The position numbers were made by a program, and so were the translations under genes. The notes beneath the pieces were generated by a model that was not told the DNA's origin, searched no databases, and saw only the letters and a list, made by a program, of their open reading frames with translations. From UBA4615 sp046046245 (GTDB taxonomy: Bacteria; Pseudomonadota; Gammaproteobacteria; Burkholderiales; Burkholderiaceae_E), in assembly GCA_046046245.1 (NCBI GenBank), contig JBJOKE010000030.1:1-64000 (forward strand): a stretch of DNA of 64,000 bases, read 5' to 3'. Below are positions 32,020 through 41,521 of this stretch, one piece after another; position 1 is the first letter of the stretch, and each line of letters begins with the position of its first letter.

Positions 32020-34050
32020 ATGCGTGCAACGGGCTGGGGCGCACTGGCGCTCGCTTGGGTGGCCGTCACCGGACGCGCCGAGACGCTGCAGGACGTGACG
32101 GTCACCGCGACGCCGCTCGGCGACACGCCGCTCGAGTCGTCGCAGCCCGTCTCGGTGCTGCGCGGACCGGCGCTCGACCGTCGACGCGGGCCGTCGCTCG
32201 GCGACACGCTCGGTACCCTGCCGGGCGTGACCAGCAGCGGATTCGGCACCGCGGCCGGGCGACCGGTGATCCGCGGCTTCTCCGGGCCCCGGGTCGGCGT
32301 GGTCGAGAACGGCCTCGATGCGCTGGACGCCTCGTCGGTGAGCCCGGACCATGCGGTGCCGGTCGATCCGCTCGGCGCGACGCAGCTCGAGGTGCTGCGG
32401 GGCCCGGCCACGCTGCTCTACGGCAGCGGCGCGATCGGCGGCCTGGTCAACGCGGTGAGCGACCTGATCCCGACGACTGCCCGCCCGGGATTGCGCGGCG
32501 ATGCGCTGGTCGGCTGGGACTCGGCCCCGCGCGAGCGACTCGGCTCGCTGCGGCTGCGCGGCGGCCTGGGCGACGCGGCCCGCGGCGGCAGCCTGAACTG
32601 GACGCTCGGGGGCTTCACCCGCGACGCGGGCGACTACGCGATCCCCGGCACGGCGGTCCGCGGCGACCCGGCGAGCGCATCGGGTCGACTGCCGAACAGC
32701 TTCGCCCGCGGCGACGGCGTCTCCGGCGGCGTGTCGTGGATCGACCGCTGGGGCACGGTCGGCATCAGCCACGCCGCACTCGACAACCGGTACGGCATCC
32801 CCGCCGAGCCGGACGTCCGCATCGACCTGCGCAACCGCCGCACCGAGGGCCTGCTCGACCTCGCAGAGCCGCTGCCCGGTTTCGACTCGATCCGCCTGCG
32901 CGGGGCCGAGGTCCGCTACCGGCACACGGAGGTCGAAGGCTCGAGCGGCACGATCGGCACCGCGTTCGACAGCGTCGGCCGCGACGTCCGGCTCGAGGCG
33001 CTGCATGCCGAGGCGCTCGGCTTCCGCGGCGCGCTCGGGGCCCAGGTCCGGCAGCGCACGCTGTCCGCATCCGGCGAGGAAGCCTACCTGCCGACGACTC
33101 GCGAGGCGGAAAACGCGCTGTTCTGGGTCGGCGAACGGGCGATCGGCGCCGGCCGCCTCGAGCTCGGCGTGCGGCAGGCCCGCGCCACCCGCTCGCCGGA
33201 TGCGTCGAGCGGCTTCGAGTCGCGCCGCTTCGACCCGCGATCGTGGTCGGTCGGCGGCAGCATGCCGCTGGCCGGACCGGTGGCGCTGCTGGCGACGGTC
33301 GCCGGATCGGAGCGCGCGCCGGCGATCGAGGAGCTCTACGCGAACGGCGCGCACGCGGCGACGCGGACCTTCGAGCTCGGCGATCCGAGTCTCGGCAAGG
33401 AACGCTCGCGCAGCCTCGAGCTCGGCCTTCGCAGCGCGGGCCCGACGCTGCGCTGGAGGGTCTCCGGCTTCGAGCGCCGCTTCTCGAACTACGTCGCCGG
33501 CTTCGCGACCGATGCCGACGGCGACGGCATCGCAGACCGCGTCGACGAGAGCGGCGCGATCGCGAACTCGGTCGCGGATCCGGCCGCGGGCGAGTTCGTC
33601 CGACTCGCCTACCGGCAGGCGCCCGCGCGGTTCCGCGGCCTGGAAGCCGAGCTCGCATGGACCCCGCCCGCCTCACCGTGGACGGTGCGCGGCTCGGCCG
33701 ACGCGGTCCGCGGCACCGTCGACGGACTGGGCGCGGCGCCCCGGACACCGCCGCTTCGCGTGGGTGCGACGCTCGAGTACGCGGCCGGCCCGTGGGCCGC
33801 GTTCGCGAGCGTGCTGCGCGCGGCCGCGCAGGACCGCACCGGCCCGTTCGAGACGCCGACACCCGGCTACACGCGGGTCGACGCCGAGCTCTCCTACGGC
33901 TGGTCGCTCGGTGGCGACCGGCGTGCGACGCTGTTCATCCAGGGACGCAACCTGACGAACGAGGACATCCGACTGTCGACCTCGTTCGTGAAGGACCTCG
34001 TGCCGATGCCCGGGCGCTCGGTCTGGGCGGGGCTGCGCCTACGGATGTGA
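32020..34050 (+). CDS. TonB-dependent outer-membrane receptor, ZnuD-like
   Basis: 676 residues: short signal peptide (cut near TGRA), an N-terminal TonB-box-like ETLQDVTVTATP, a plug domain with LGTLPGVTSSGFG, RPVIRGFSGPRVGVVENG and LRGPATLLYGSGAIGG, and a 22-stranded barrel ending in an aromatic/Met terminus (GLRLRM). The plug wording resembles ZnuD, a zinc importer of Neisseria and relatives. The barrel lacks the His-rich loop often seen in ZnuD, so the metal is inferred mainly from context: a Fur-family regulator, COG0523 GTPases and DUF3299 lie just downstream. Start ATG at 32020 with GGAG seven bases before. Divergent from the STAS gene. Confidence 0.82.
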   Translation: MRATGWGALALAWVAVTGRAETLQDVTVTATPLGDTPLESSQPVSVLRGPALDRRRGPSLGDTLGTLPGVTSSGFGTAAGRPVIRGFSGPRVGVVENGLDALDASSVSPDHAVPVDPLGATQLEVLRGPATLLYGSGAIGGLVNAVSDLIPTTARPGLRGDALVGWDSAPRERLGSLRLRGGLGDAARGGSLNWTLGGFTRDAGDYAIPGTAVRGDPASASGRLPNSFARGDGVSGGVSWIDRWGTVGISHAALDNRYGIPAEPDVRIDLRNRRTEGLLDLAEPLPGFDSIRLRGAEVRYRHTEVEGSSGTIGTAFDSVGRDVRLEALHAEALGFRGALGAQVRQRTLSASGEEAYLPTTREAENALFWVGERAIGAGRLELGVRQARATRSPDASSGFESRRFDPRSWSVGGSMPLAGPVALLATVAGSERAPAIEELYANGAHAATRTFELGDPSLGKERSRSLELGLRSAGPTLRWRVSGFERRFSNYVAGFATDADGDGIADRVDESGAIANSVADPAAGEFVRLAYRQAPARFRGLEAELAWTPPASPWTVRGSADAVRGTVDGLGAAPRTPPLRVGATLEYAAGPWAAFASVLRAAAQDRTGPFETPTPGYTRVDAELSYGWSLGGDRRATLFIQGRNLTNEDIRLSTSFVKDLVPMPGRSVWAGLRLRM

Positions 34051-34132
34051 CCGCTCGCGGCCGGCGGCGACGCCGCCCGCCACGGGCCGCGGCGGCGCGG
34101 CGGGCCGGGCGATGCGCGCCGCGCGCGACCGG

Positions 34133-34795
34133 TCAGCGGATCTCGACCGGGGCACCGTCGCTCAGCCGGTAGTAGACGCCCAGCGGATCGTCGCGCAGCA
34201 CCTCGAGGCGACCGGCCACGACGATCGGGTCGAAGGTCACCCGCACCGGCGTCTTCGCCTTCACCTCGACGATGCCCTCGGGGCCGGCCGGCACGCAGAA
34301 CGCGCAGGTCTGCGAGGTCACGGTCAGCAGGAAGTGGCTCTGCTTCTCGCCGGTCTGCAGCGGCAGCATGAAGCCCACGAGCTTCACGTCCTGCTTGTCG
34401 AGCTTGCGCACCGCCGGCGGGAACTCGGGCAGGAATCGGTCCTTGACCTTGACGGTCTTCACCTGGCCTAGCAGGTCCCAGGGCACGGTGCCCGGCACCG
34501 TCGGCAGTGGCGGCGAGACCAGCGGCTGCGCGCCCGCGTGGCCGCCGAAGGGCGGCGGCGGGTTGCCCGACGCGACAGGGGCCGCACCCTTGCCGGCCGG
34601 CGGCGTGCCGGCCTGCGCGGCGGCCGCCTGCGCGGGCGACGGCGCCGGCATCACCGGCTCGGCACGCGCCGGGTTGCCCGCCTGCGCGAGCGCATCGGAT
34701 CCGCAGGCCAGGCCGACGCCGACGAGCGCGGCGACGACGACGCCGGCCGCGCGGGCGGCGGCGGGGACGGTCGGTCGGGGTCGGCGGATCGTCAT
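34133..34795 (-). CDS. exported DUF3299 protein
   Basis: 220 residues. N-terminal signal peptide, then a long Pro/Ala/Gly linker (about 40-95), then the DUF3299 domain: DRFLPEFPPAVRKLDKQDVK, VGFMLPLQTGEKQSHFLL and SQTCAFCVPAGPEGIVEVK with the CxxC pair. Function unknown. Proteins of this family sit beside small ABC systems under Zur control in other proteobacteria (I recall the PA4063-PA4066 locus of Pseudomonas aeruginosa). Last gene of the minus-strand ABC group; convergent with the receptor gene. Confidence 0.8.
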   Translation of the reverse strand: MTIRRPRPTVPAAARAAGVVVAALVGVGLACGSDALAQAGNPARAEPVMPAPSPAQAAAAQAGTPPAGKGAAPVASGNPPPPFGGHAGAQPLVSPPLPTVPGTVPWDLLGQVKTVKVKDRFLPEFPPAVRKLDKQDVKLVGFMLPLQTGEKQSHFLLTVTSQTCAFCVPAGPEGIVEVKAKTPVRVTFDPIVVAGRLEVLRDDPLGVYYRLSDGAPVEIR

Positions 34796-34820
34796 CGGGG
34801 TCTCCGTGCCGCGACGCGGC

Positions 34821-35153
34821 TCAGTGGCTGTGCTTCATCCCGCAGTATCGCCCGACCGCGAGCCCCTCGCAGGCCTTGCGCAGCGCGGCGTGGCAGTCGG
34901 ATTCGGGCTGTCCCGCCTCGAGGCAGCGCGCAGCGGTCTCGTGGGCGGCGGCGATCGCACGGTGGCGGGCGATGTCGTCGCGGCGGTGCGGGTCCGCGGC
35001 GGCGGCCTTGGACGGCGCGGGCGCGCCTTGCGCCGTCGCGGCCTTCGGCACGGCCTGCGCCGAGGCGTCAGGCGCGAGCACTCCGCAGGCGAGCGCCGCG
35101 GCCAGCGCGGCGGGCAGGAAACCTCGGACGGGACGGAAGGAACGGGCGGTCAT
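34821..35153 (-). CDS. small exported His/Cys-containing protein
   Basis: 110 residues: signal peptide (about 1-31, ending DASAQA), an Ala/Pro stretch, then a helical domain DIARHRAIAAAHETAARCLE with three cysteines following the pattern C-x(9)-C-x(6)-C and a final YCGMKHSH. The His and Cys residues at its end suggest metal binding in the periplasm. I do not recognise a named family. Start ATG at 35153. It sits between the ABC permease and DUF3299 genes, so it likely works with them, perhaps as a soluble metal-binding partner. Confidence 0.6.
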   Translation of the reverse strand: MTARSFRPVRGFLPAALAAALACGVLAPDASAQAVPKAATAQGAPAPSKAAAADPHRRDDIARHRAIAAAHETAARCLEAGQPESDCHAALRKACEGLAVGRYCGMKHSH

Positions 35154-35178
35154 CGGGTCGGGTCGGGTCGTCGGTCGA

Positions 35179-36393
35179 TCAGTCGTCGGCGAGCGCGGTA
35201 TCGAGCACCGTGCGCGACGCCAGCCAGGCGGGCACCGCGGCCGCGAGCCCGCCGAGCAGCAGGGCCCCCCCCGCGTAGGCCCACTCGATCGTATCGAAGT
35301 CGGCACCGGTCAGCGTCCATTCCCCGTGGCCCGCGAGGATCCGTCCGGCGATCTCGACCGCGCCGTGCCCGATCACCAGGCCGGCGACGACGCCGAGCGC
35401 GGTCAGGACCAGCCCCTCCCCCAGCAGCAGCGCGAACAGCCGTGCCGGCGACGCCCCCAGGAGCCGCATCAGCGCGAGCTCGCGACGACGGTCCGACAGC
35501 GCCTGGAACAGCGCGACGAACACCGACAGCGCGGCGACCGCCAGCAGCAGCGCGCCGAACGCCCGCAACCCGTCGAGGCCGACGCCGGCCAGCCGGAACA
35601 GCCGCGCCGACTCGAACGCGGGCGAGGCCGCCTGCAGCCGCTCCGAGGCGTTGATCGCGCGCGGCAGCGTCGCGGCCGCGATCGGCGTCGCGTAGCGGAC
35701 CAGCACCAGCGTCACCTCGCGCTCGGCCTCGAGCACCTCGCGCTCCTCGGCGTCGGCGGGCTCGCCCTCGTGCGTGCGCCAGACCGATTCGAGCGGCGTG
35801 AGCACGAGACGATCGATCACGCCGCCGGTGGGGGCGAGCACGCCGGTCACGGTGAACGGGTCGTCGCCATGCTCGGGTCCGCCGGGCGCGAGCCCGTGCG
35901 AGCCGACGAAGCGCGCGCCGACCTCCAGGCCCGTCTCGGCCGCGACTCGCGCGCCGATCACGGCCTGCATCGGCTCGGCGAAGGCGGCGCCGCGCGCCAG
36001 GCGTGCCCCGTGCAGCACGAGGTAGGCGGGCTCGGTGCCGACGATCCGGAACCCGCGGACGCTGTCGCCGAGCGACAGCGGGATCGCCTGCGCGACGAGC
36101 CGGTTCGCGCGCAGCTCGGCCACCGACGCGATCGGCACGTTGCCCGGCGGCACGTCGAGGTGGTAGACGCCGGCCAGCACCAGCTGCAGCGGCGAGCCCT
36201 TCGCGCCCACGACGAGGTCGACGCCCGCGGCATCGCGCGCGAGCCGCTCCTCGGCCTGGTTCGTCACGAGCGTGACGATCGTCATCGTCGCGATGCCCAG
36301 CGCGACCAGCAGCACGCCGAGCAGCGTCGAGAGCGGCCGCGCCACGAGGTAGGCGACGAGCAGGCGCACGGTGCTCACGAACGGCCTCCACAT
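35179..36393 (-). CDS. ABC transporter permease, FtsX/MacB-like
   Basis: 404 residues with the four-helix FtsX topology: one segment near the N-terminus (about 14-42), a periplasmic domain of about 240 residues, and three more segments at about 280-395. VVGAKGSPLQLVLAGVYHLD and RELALMRLLGASPARLFALLLGEG (the coupling segment) are typical for this group, which moves lipoproteins or shears envelope ligands rather than importing solutes. The ATG at 36393 overlaps the ATPase stop by 19 bases. Works with the LolD-like ATPase. Confidence 0.85.
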   Translation of the reverse strand: MWRPFVSTVRLLVAYLVARPLSTLLGVLLVALGIATMTIVTLVTNQAEERLARDAAGVDLVVGAKGSPLQLVLAGVYHLDVPPGNVPIASVAELRANRLVAQAIPLSLGDSVRGFRIVGTEPAYLVLHGARLARGAAFAEPMQAVIGARVAAETGLEVGARFVGSHGLAPGGPEHGDDPFTVTGVLAPTGGVIDRLVLTPLESVWRTHEGEPADAEEREVLEAEREVTLVLVRYATPIAAATLPRAINASERLQAASPAFESARLFRLAGVGLDGLRAFGALLLAVAALSVFVALFQALSDRRRELALMRLLGASPARLFALLLGEGLVLTALGVVAGLVIGHGAVEIAGRILAGHGEWTLTGADFDTIEWAYAGGALLLGGLAAAVPAWLASRTVLDTALADD

Positions 36394-37094
36394 GCGGCGC
36401 CGTCGTCCGGCGCGCGGGCGGGCTCGCCGCGCGCCGGCAGTGCGAGCAGCACCTCGAGCCGCTCGCGCACACGCGCGTCGTGGGTGGCCACCAGCAGGGT
36501 CGCGCCGGCCCGCGCCGCATGGGTCGACAGCGTCTCGAGCGCGCGCGCCGCGTTCGCGTCGTCGAGGTTCGCGGTCGGCTCGTCGGCGAGGATCAGCGAC
36601 GCGCCGACGGCGAGCGCGCGCGCGAGCGCCACGCGCTGCTGCTGCCCGCGTGACAGCTCGCGCGGCCGGCGCCGCTCGAGGCCCGCGAGGCCCACCGCGT
36701 CGAGCAGCGCGCGCGCGCCGTCGCGGTCGGGCGGCAGCCCTGCGAAGTGCCTGGCGGCGAGCAGGTTGTCGAGCGCCGACAGCACGCCGAAGAGCATCGG
36801 CTGCTGCGGCACCAGGCCGACGTGCCGGGCGCGGAACCGGTCGAGCGCCTGCGGCCCGCGCGCGGCGAGCGCACGCAGCTCGGTGCCGGCCACCTCGACA
36901 CGCCCGGCCTGCGGCACGCGCAGGCCTGCCAGCACCGCCAGCAGCGTCGTCTTGCCGCAGCCCGACGGACCGACGACCGCGCCCTGCGCGCCGGCGGCCA
37001 CGACGAGCGACGCGACCTCCAGCACGGTGCGCCCGCCGCGCTCGACGCGCAGCCCGTCGATCGCCACGCCAGCGACCGCCTGCGCCGCGCTCAC
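36375..37094 (-). CDS. ABC transporter ATP-binding protein, LolD/MacB-like
   Basis: 239 residues starting at GTG 37094. Walker A GPSGCGKTT, Q-loop in VGLVPQQPML, signature LSRGQQQRVALARAL, Walker B LILADEPTANLD and switch region VATHDARV are intact. Paired with the FtsX-like permease. Zur-controlled pairs of this type are known but their cargo is not. It lies 96 bases behind dksA, with a strong terminator in between. Confidence 0.88.
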   Translation of the reverse strand: MSAAQAVAGVAIDGLRVERGGRTVLEVASLVVAAGAQGAVVGPSGCGKTTLLAVLAGLRVPQAGRVEVAGTELRALAARGPQALDRFRARHVGLVPQQPMLFGVLSALDNLLAARHFAGLPPDRDGARALLDAVGLAGLERRRPRELSRGQQQRVALARALAVGASLILADEPTANLDDANAARALETLSTHAARAGATLLVATHDARVRERLEVLLALPARGEPARAPDDGAACGGRS

Positions 37095-37109
37095 GCGCCG
37101 CCGCCCCCG

Positions 37110-37140
37110 AAAAAGACGAAGGCGGGACGCCCCGCCTTCG
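37110..37140 (-). terminator. Rho-independent terminator of dksA
   Basis: Reading leftward, CGAAGGCGGG and CCCGCCTTCG make a 10-base perfect stem with a GCGT loop, followed by TCTTTTTC. It is 51 bases beyond the dksA stop. It should end the zur-GTPase-dksA transcript, so the ABC group must use read-through or a promoter in the 16 bases that remain or inside this hairpin region. Confidence 0.85.
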
Positions 37141-37190
37141 CTGCGATCCGGCCGCAGCCGGTCGCGGTGCCGCCCGGCCTCACGGCCCGG

Positions 37191-37619
37191 TCAGTCGCCG
37201 TAGAGCTTCTGCCGCAGCTCGCGCCGCTGCTGCGCCTCGAGGGACAGCGTGGCCGTGGGCCGCGCGAGCAGTCGCGGGATGCCGATCGCGTCGCCGGTCT
37301 CCTCGCACCAGCCGTACTCGCCGGAATCGATCCTCGAGAGCGACTGGTGGATCTTCTTCAGCAGCTTGCGCTCGCGGTCGCGGGTACGCAGCTCCAGCGC
37401 GTGCTCCTCCTCGATCGTCGCGCGGTCGGCCGGGTCGGGGACGATCACGGTCTCGCGCAGGTGCTCGGTGGTCTCGCCTGCGTTCGCGAGGAGGTCGCGC
37501 TCCATCTGCTGCAGGCGCGCGCGGAAGAACGCGAGCTGCGCATCGTTCATGTAGGCCGACTCAGGCATCGCGAGCAGCTCGGCCTCGGTCAGGGGCTTCG
37601 GAGACTTGGTTGCTGCCAT
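37191..37619 (-). CDS. dksA: RNA polymerase-binding factor DksA, C4 zinc finger degenerate
   Basis: 142 residues. DksA with ppGpp alters transcription initiation. The coiled-coil tip region (ETVIVPDPADRATIEEEHALELRTRDRERKL, given here by its ends) includes the acidic pair that enters the secondary channel, and GEYGWCEETGDAIG begins the zinc-finger region. Only one of the four cysteines remains (Trp-Cys-Glu-Glu-Thr; then TATLSLEAQ where C-x2-C is normal), so zinc is not expected to be bound. Similar Cys-poor DksA proteins, such as DksA2 of Pseudomonas, work when zinc is scarce. Its position behind two COG0523 GTPases and a Zur-like gene agrees with that. Confidence 0.93.
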   Translation of the reverse strand: MAATKSPKPLTEAELLAMPESAYMNDAQLAFFRARLQQMERDLLANAGETTEHLRETVIVPDPADRATIEEEHALELRTRDRERKLLKKIHQSLSRIDSGEYGWCEETGDAIGIPRLLARPTATLSLEAQQRRELRQKLYGD

Positions 37620-37660
37620 GATCTAGTCCTAGGTGGAGCCGCGGGCGGGGACGACGCCCG

Positions 37661-38638
<978 letters not shown>

Positions 38639-38642
38639 GGCT

Positions 38643-39749
38643 TCAGCCTTCTGCTCGATCTCGTGCGAGCGGCGCCCGGGCGAAATGCCCGAACGCCGAC
38701 GAAACGTAGTCGCGCGACAGCGGGTGCCGCACGATGAACACGATCCGGCTGCGGCGCGACCCTGGGGCCTCGCCGCCGCCGTCCCAGTGCGCGGGCCAGC
38801 GGGCCAGCGGCACCGGGGGATACACCTGGTGCTGGACCGCGTGGATCGCCACCGGTCCCTCGCCCTCTAGGTCGACCACGCCCTTGACCCGCAGCAGCGC
38901 ATCGCCCGCCACGCCGGTCAGCATGCCGAAGGCCTCGTCGAGCCCGTCCCGCTCCAGCGGCCCGTCGAAGCTCAGCACGAAGCTGCGGATCGCGTCGCCG
39001 TGCCGGTCGCGGTCGGGTCCGTCGGGGTCGTGCCCGCCGTCGGCCGGCGCGGGGCGCAGCGCCTCGTCGCGAAGCCAGCGGCGGACGTCCGGACCGCGGG
39101 AGGCCGGATCATACAGCCCCAGCCCGAGGACCCGCTCGGCCTCCAGCCCGCCCCGGACCGACTCGACGCGGGGCGCGCCCGGGTTGAGCCGCTCGAGCTT
39201 GCGCACGAGCCGAGCGACCGCTTCCGGCTGGGCCAGGTCGGTCTTGGTGAGCACCAGCAGGTCGGCCACCGCCGCCTGCTTGACCGACTCGAACTGGCGC
39301 GACAGCTGCGAGGCGCCGTGCACCGCGTCGACCGCGGTCACCACGCCCTGCAGCCGGCAGCGCTCGGCCAGCATCGGCTCGGCGAGCAGGGTGTGCAGGA
39401 TCGGCGCCGGATCGGCCAGCCCGGTGGTCTCGACCAGCACGCGCGAGAACGGCGGCAGCTCGCCGCGGTCGCGCCGCAGCAGCAGCGACGCGAGCGCATG
39501 CGCGAGGTCGGTGCGGATCGTGCAGCAGACGCAGCCCGAGGCGAGCAGCACCGTCCGCTCGTCGAGCCGGTCGACCAGCAGGTGATCGAGGCCCACCTCG
39601 CCGAACTCGTTGATCAGCACCGCGGTGTCGGCCAGCCCCGGCTGACGCAGCAGCCCGTTGAGCAGCGTGGTCTTTCCGCTGCCGAGGAAGCCGGTGAGGA
39701 CGGTCACCGGGACCGGTGCATCGAGGCGGGTCGCCGGCGCGACCGGCAT
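38643..39749 (-). CDS. second COG0523 GTPase metallochaperone
   Basis: 368 residues, same G3E family as its neighbour but from a different subgroup. GFLGSGKTT, the CxCC motif in ASGCVCCTIRTDL, ETTGLADPAPI and TKTDLAQ are all present. A His/Asp-rich insert (ADGGHDPDGPDRDRHGDA) lies before the C-terminal domain, which ends IVFIVRHPLSRD. Start ATG at 39749; it follows the Fur-family gene by 17 bases. Tandem divergent COG0523 paralogues suggest two client proteins or two metals. Confidence 0.88.
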   Translation of the reverse strand: MPVAPATRLDAPVPVTVLTGFLGSGKTTLLNGLLRQPGLADTAVLINEFGEVGLDHLLVDRLDERTVLLASGCVCCTIRTDLAHALASLLLRRDRGELPPFSRVLVETTGLADPAPILHTLLAEPMLAERCRLQGVVTAVDAVHGASQLSRQFESVKQAAVADLLVLTKTDLAQPEAVARLVRKLERLNPGAPRVESVRGGLEAERVLGLGLYDPASRGPDVRRWLRDEALRPAPADGGHDPDGPDRDRHGDAIRSFVLSFDGPLERDGLDEAFGMLTGVAGDALLRVKGVVDLEGEGPVAIHAVQHQVYPPVPLARWPAHWDGGGEAPGSRRSRIVFIVRHPLSRDYVSSAFGHFARAPLARDRAEG

Positions 39750-39766
39750 CGACGGGCCCACCGCGC

Positions 39767-40291
39767 TCAGCGCCCGACCACGGCGGCGAGCGCCGCGTCG
39801 GGAGCGGGTGCGGCCCCGACCCGCGCCGCCTCGGCGGCCGCGCACTCGGCGCAGCGGCCGACCACGGTCAGCTCCACCTCGTCGCCGGCGAAGCCCTCGG
39901 GCAGCATGCCGCGTACCGCGCGGGCCAGCCGTGCCGAGGACTTCATGCAGAACATCCGCTCGCAGTCGCGGCACTTGAAGTGCCCGTGCTGCGGGCCGTG
40001 GGCGTGGCCGTGCCCATCGTCGTCTCCGTGCGCCGAGAAGCGCCAGACGCGGTCCGGGCCGGAGACGCGGTGCGCGAGGCCGGCGTCCACCAGCCATTCG
40101 AGGACGCGGTAGAGCGTCACCCGGTCGAGCAGTTCGTGGACATCGCCGTGCTCGAGCCGGCGCTGGACCTCGGTGTGCGTCAGCGCCTCGTCGGCCTGCA
40201 TCAGCACCGCCAGCACCTTGACCCGCGCGCCGGTCACCCGGGCCCCGGTCGCCCGCACCCGCTCGCGTGCCTGTTCGGGGATCGAGGCCAC
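39767..40291 (-). CDS. Fur-family transcriptional regulator, probably Zur
   Basis: 174 residues from GTG 40291. The winged helix (about 10-85) has RVKVLAVLMQADEALTHTEV and LDRVTLYRVLEWLVDAGL, as in Fur/Zur recognition helices. A His-rich stretch (HGDDDGHGHAHGPQHGHFKC) forms metal ligands, and two CxxC pairs (CRDC, CAEC) build the structural zinc site. Zur is favoured over Fur because neighbours are COG0523 GTPases, a Cys-poor DksA and a ZnuD-like receptor. First gene of a probable zur-GTPase-GTPase-dksA unit; rlmI lies 28 bases upstream on the same strand. Confidence 0.82.
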   Translation of the reverse strand: MASIPEQARERVRATGARVTGARVKVLAVLMQADEALTHTEVQRRLEHGDVHELLDRVTLYRVLEWLVDAGLAHRVSGPDRVWRFSAHGDDDGHGHAHGPQHGHFKCRDCERMFCMKSSARLARAVRGMLPEGFAGDEVELTVVGRCAECAAAEAARVGAAPAPDAALAAVVGR

Positions 40292-40319
40292 CGTACCCTC
40301 CGCGTCGAAGCCCGCCAGT

Positions 40320-41510
40320 CTACATCCGGCGCAGCATCAGCCCCTTCAGGTATTCGCCCTCGGGGTGCGTCATGCTCATCGGATGGTCGAGGCCCGCGGC
40401 CAGCCGCTGCAGCAGCTGCGCGTCGACCCGGGCGTCGATCACCGCGCCGGCGACGATCTTCTGGAACAGGTCGACGCCGATCGCGCCCGAGCACGAGAAC
40501 GTGAACAGCAGCCCGCCCGGCGCGAGCAGCCGCAGCGCCTTCAGGTTGATCTCCTTGTAGGCGCGGGCCGCACGATCGACGTGCTGGACCGAGGGCGCGA
40601 ACTTCGGCGGATCGAGCACGATCAGGTCGAACTGCCGCCCCTCGGCGAGCAGCTGCTTGAGCGCGTCGAAGACGTTCGCCTGCCACCAGACCGACGGCGC
40701 GTCGAAGCCGTTGGCGCGCTCGTTGTCGGCGGCGAGCGCGAGCGCCTCGGCGCTCGAGTCGATCGAGGTCGCCTCGGCCGCGCCGCCGGCGCGCGCGGCG
40801 AGCGTGAAGCCGCCGGTGTAGCAGAAGCAGTTCAGCATGCGCCGTCCCGCGGCCCAGCGGCCCACCAGCGCGCGGTTGTCGCGCTGGTCGATGTAGAAGC
40901 CGGTCTTGTGGCCGGCGACGACGTCGACCCGGTAGCGCACCCCGTGCTCGGTCACCTCGACGGGTGCCGTCGGCGCCTCGCCGCGCAGCGGGCCCTCGCG
41001 CGGCGCGAGCCCCTCGCGCTCGCGTGCGGCCGCGTCGCTGCGCTCGTGGACCCGCGTGCAGCCGGTGGCCTCGACCAGCGCATCGACGATCGCGTCCCGC
41101 CAGCGCTCGACGCCCGCCGCGAGGCACTGGACGACGAGCCGGTCGGCATAGCGGTCGGCGACGAAGCCGGGCAGGCCGTCGGCCTCGCCGAACACCAGCC
41201 GCAGCGCGTCGGACTCGCCGCGCAGCGACTCGCGCCGCGCGACGGCCGCGCGCACCCGGGCGGCCATCATCGCCGCGTCCACCGGCTCGGCCTCGTCGAA
41301 GGTCCACGCGCGGGCGCGGATCGACGACTGCGGGCTGAACGCGGCGCGCGCGAGGAAGCGGCCGTCGGCCCCCACCACGGCGACGGTGTCGCCGCTCGCA
41401 GGCCGGCCGCGCACCTGCGCGACCGCGGTCGCGTAGACCCACGGGTGGCGCCGCAGCAGCGACTTCTCCTTGCCCGGCTTGAGCACCAGGGCGGGTTCGT
41501 TCCGATCCAT
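40320..41510 (-). CDS. rlmI: class I rRNA methyltransferase RlmI-like (23S rRNA m5C)
   Basis: 396 residues. N-terminal PUA-like part (LKPGKEKSLLRRHPWVYATAV), then a Rossmann methyltransferase: GHKTGFYIDQRDNR, LNCFCYTGGFTLAA (SAM site), SIDSSAEAL, LIVLDPPKFAPS, and the catalytic Cys in LLFTFSCSGAI. RlmI methylates C1962 of 23S rRNA in E. coli. Start ATG at 41510; the frame remains open upstream as xerC shadow. Twelve bases behind xerC. Confidence 0.9.
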   Translation of the reverse strand: MDRNEPALVLKPGKEKSLLRRHPWVYATAVAQVRGRPASGDTVAVVGADGRFLARAAFSPQSSIRARAWTFDEAEPVDAAMMAARVRAAVARRESLRGESDALRLVFGEADGLPGFVADRYADRLVVQCLAAGVERWRDAIVDALVEATGCTRVHERSDAAAREREGLAPREGPLRGEAPTAPVEVTEHGVRYRVDVVAGHKTGFYIDQRDNRALVGRWAAGRRMLNCFCYTGGFTLAARAGGAAEATSIDSSAEALALAADNERANGFDAPSVWWQANVFDALKQLLAEGRQFDLIVLDPPKFAPSVQHVDRAARAYKEINLKALRLLAPGGLLFTFSCSGAIGVDLFQKIVAGAVIDARVDAQLLQRLAAGLDHPMSMTHPEGEYLKGLMLRRM

Positions 41511-41521
41511 CGGATCTCCGT

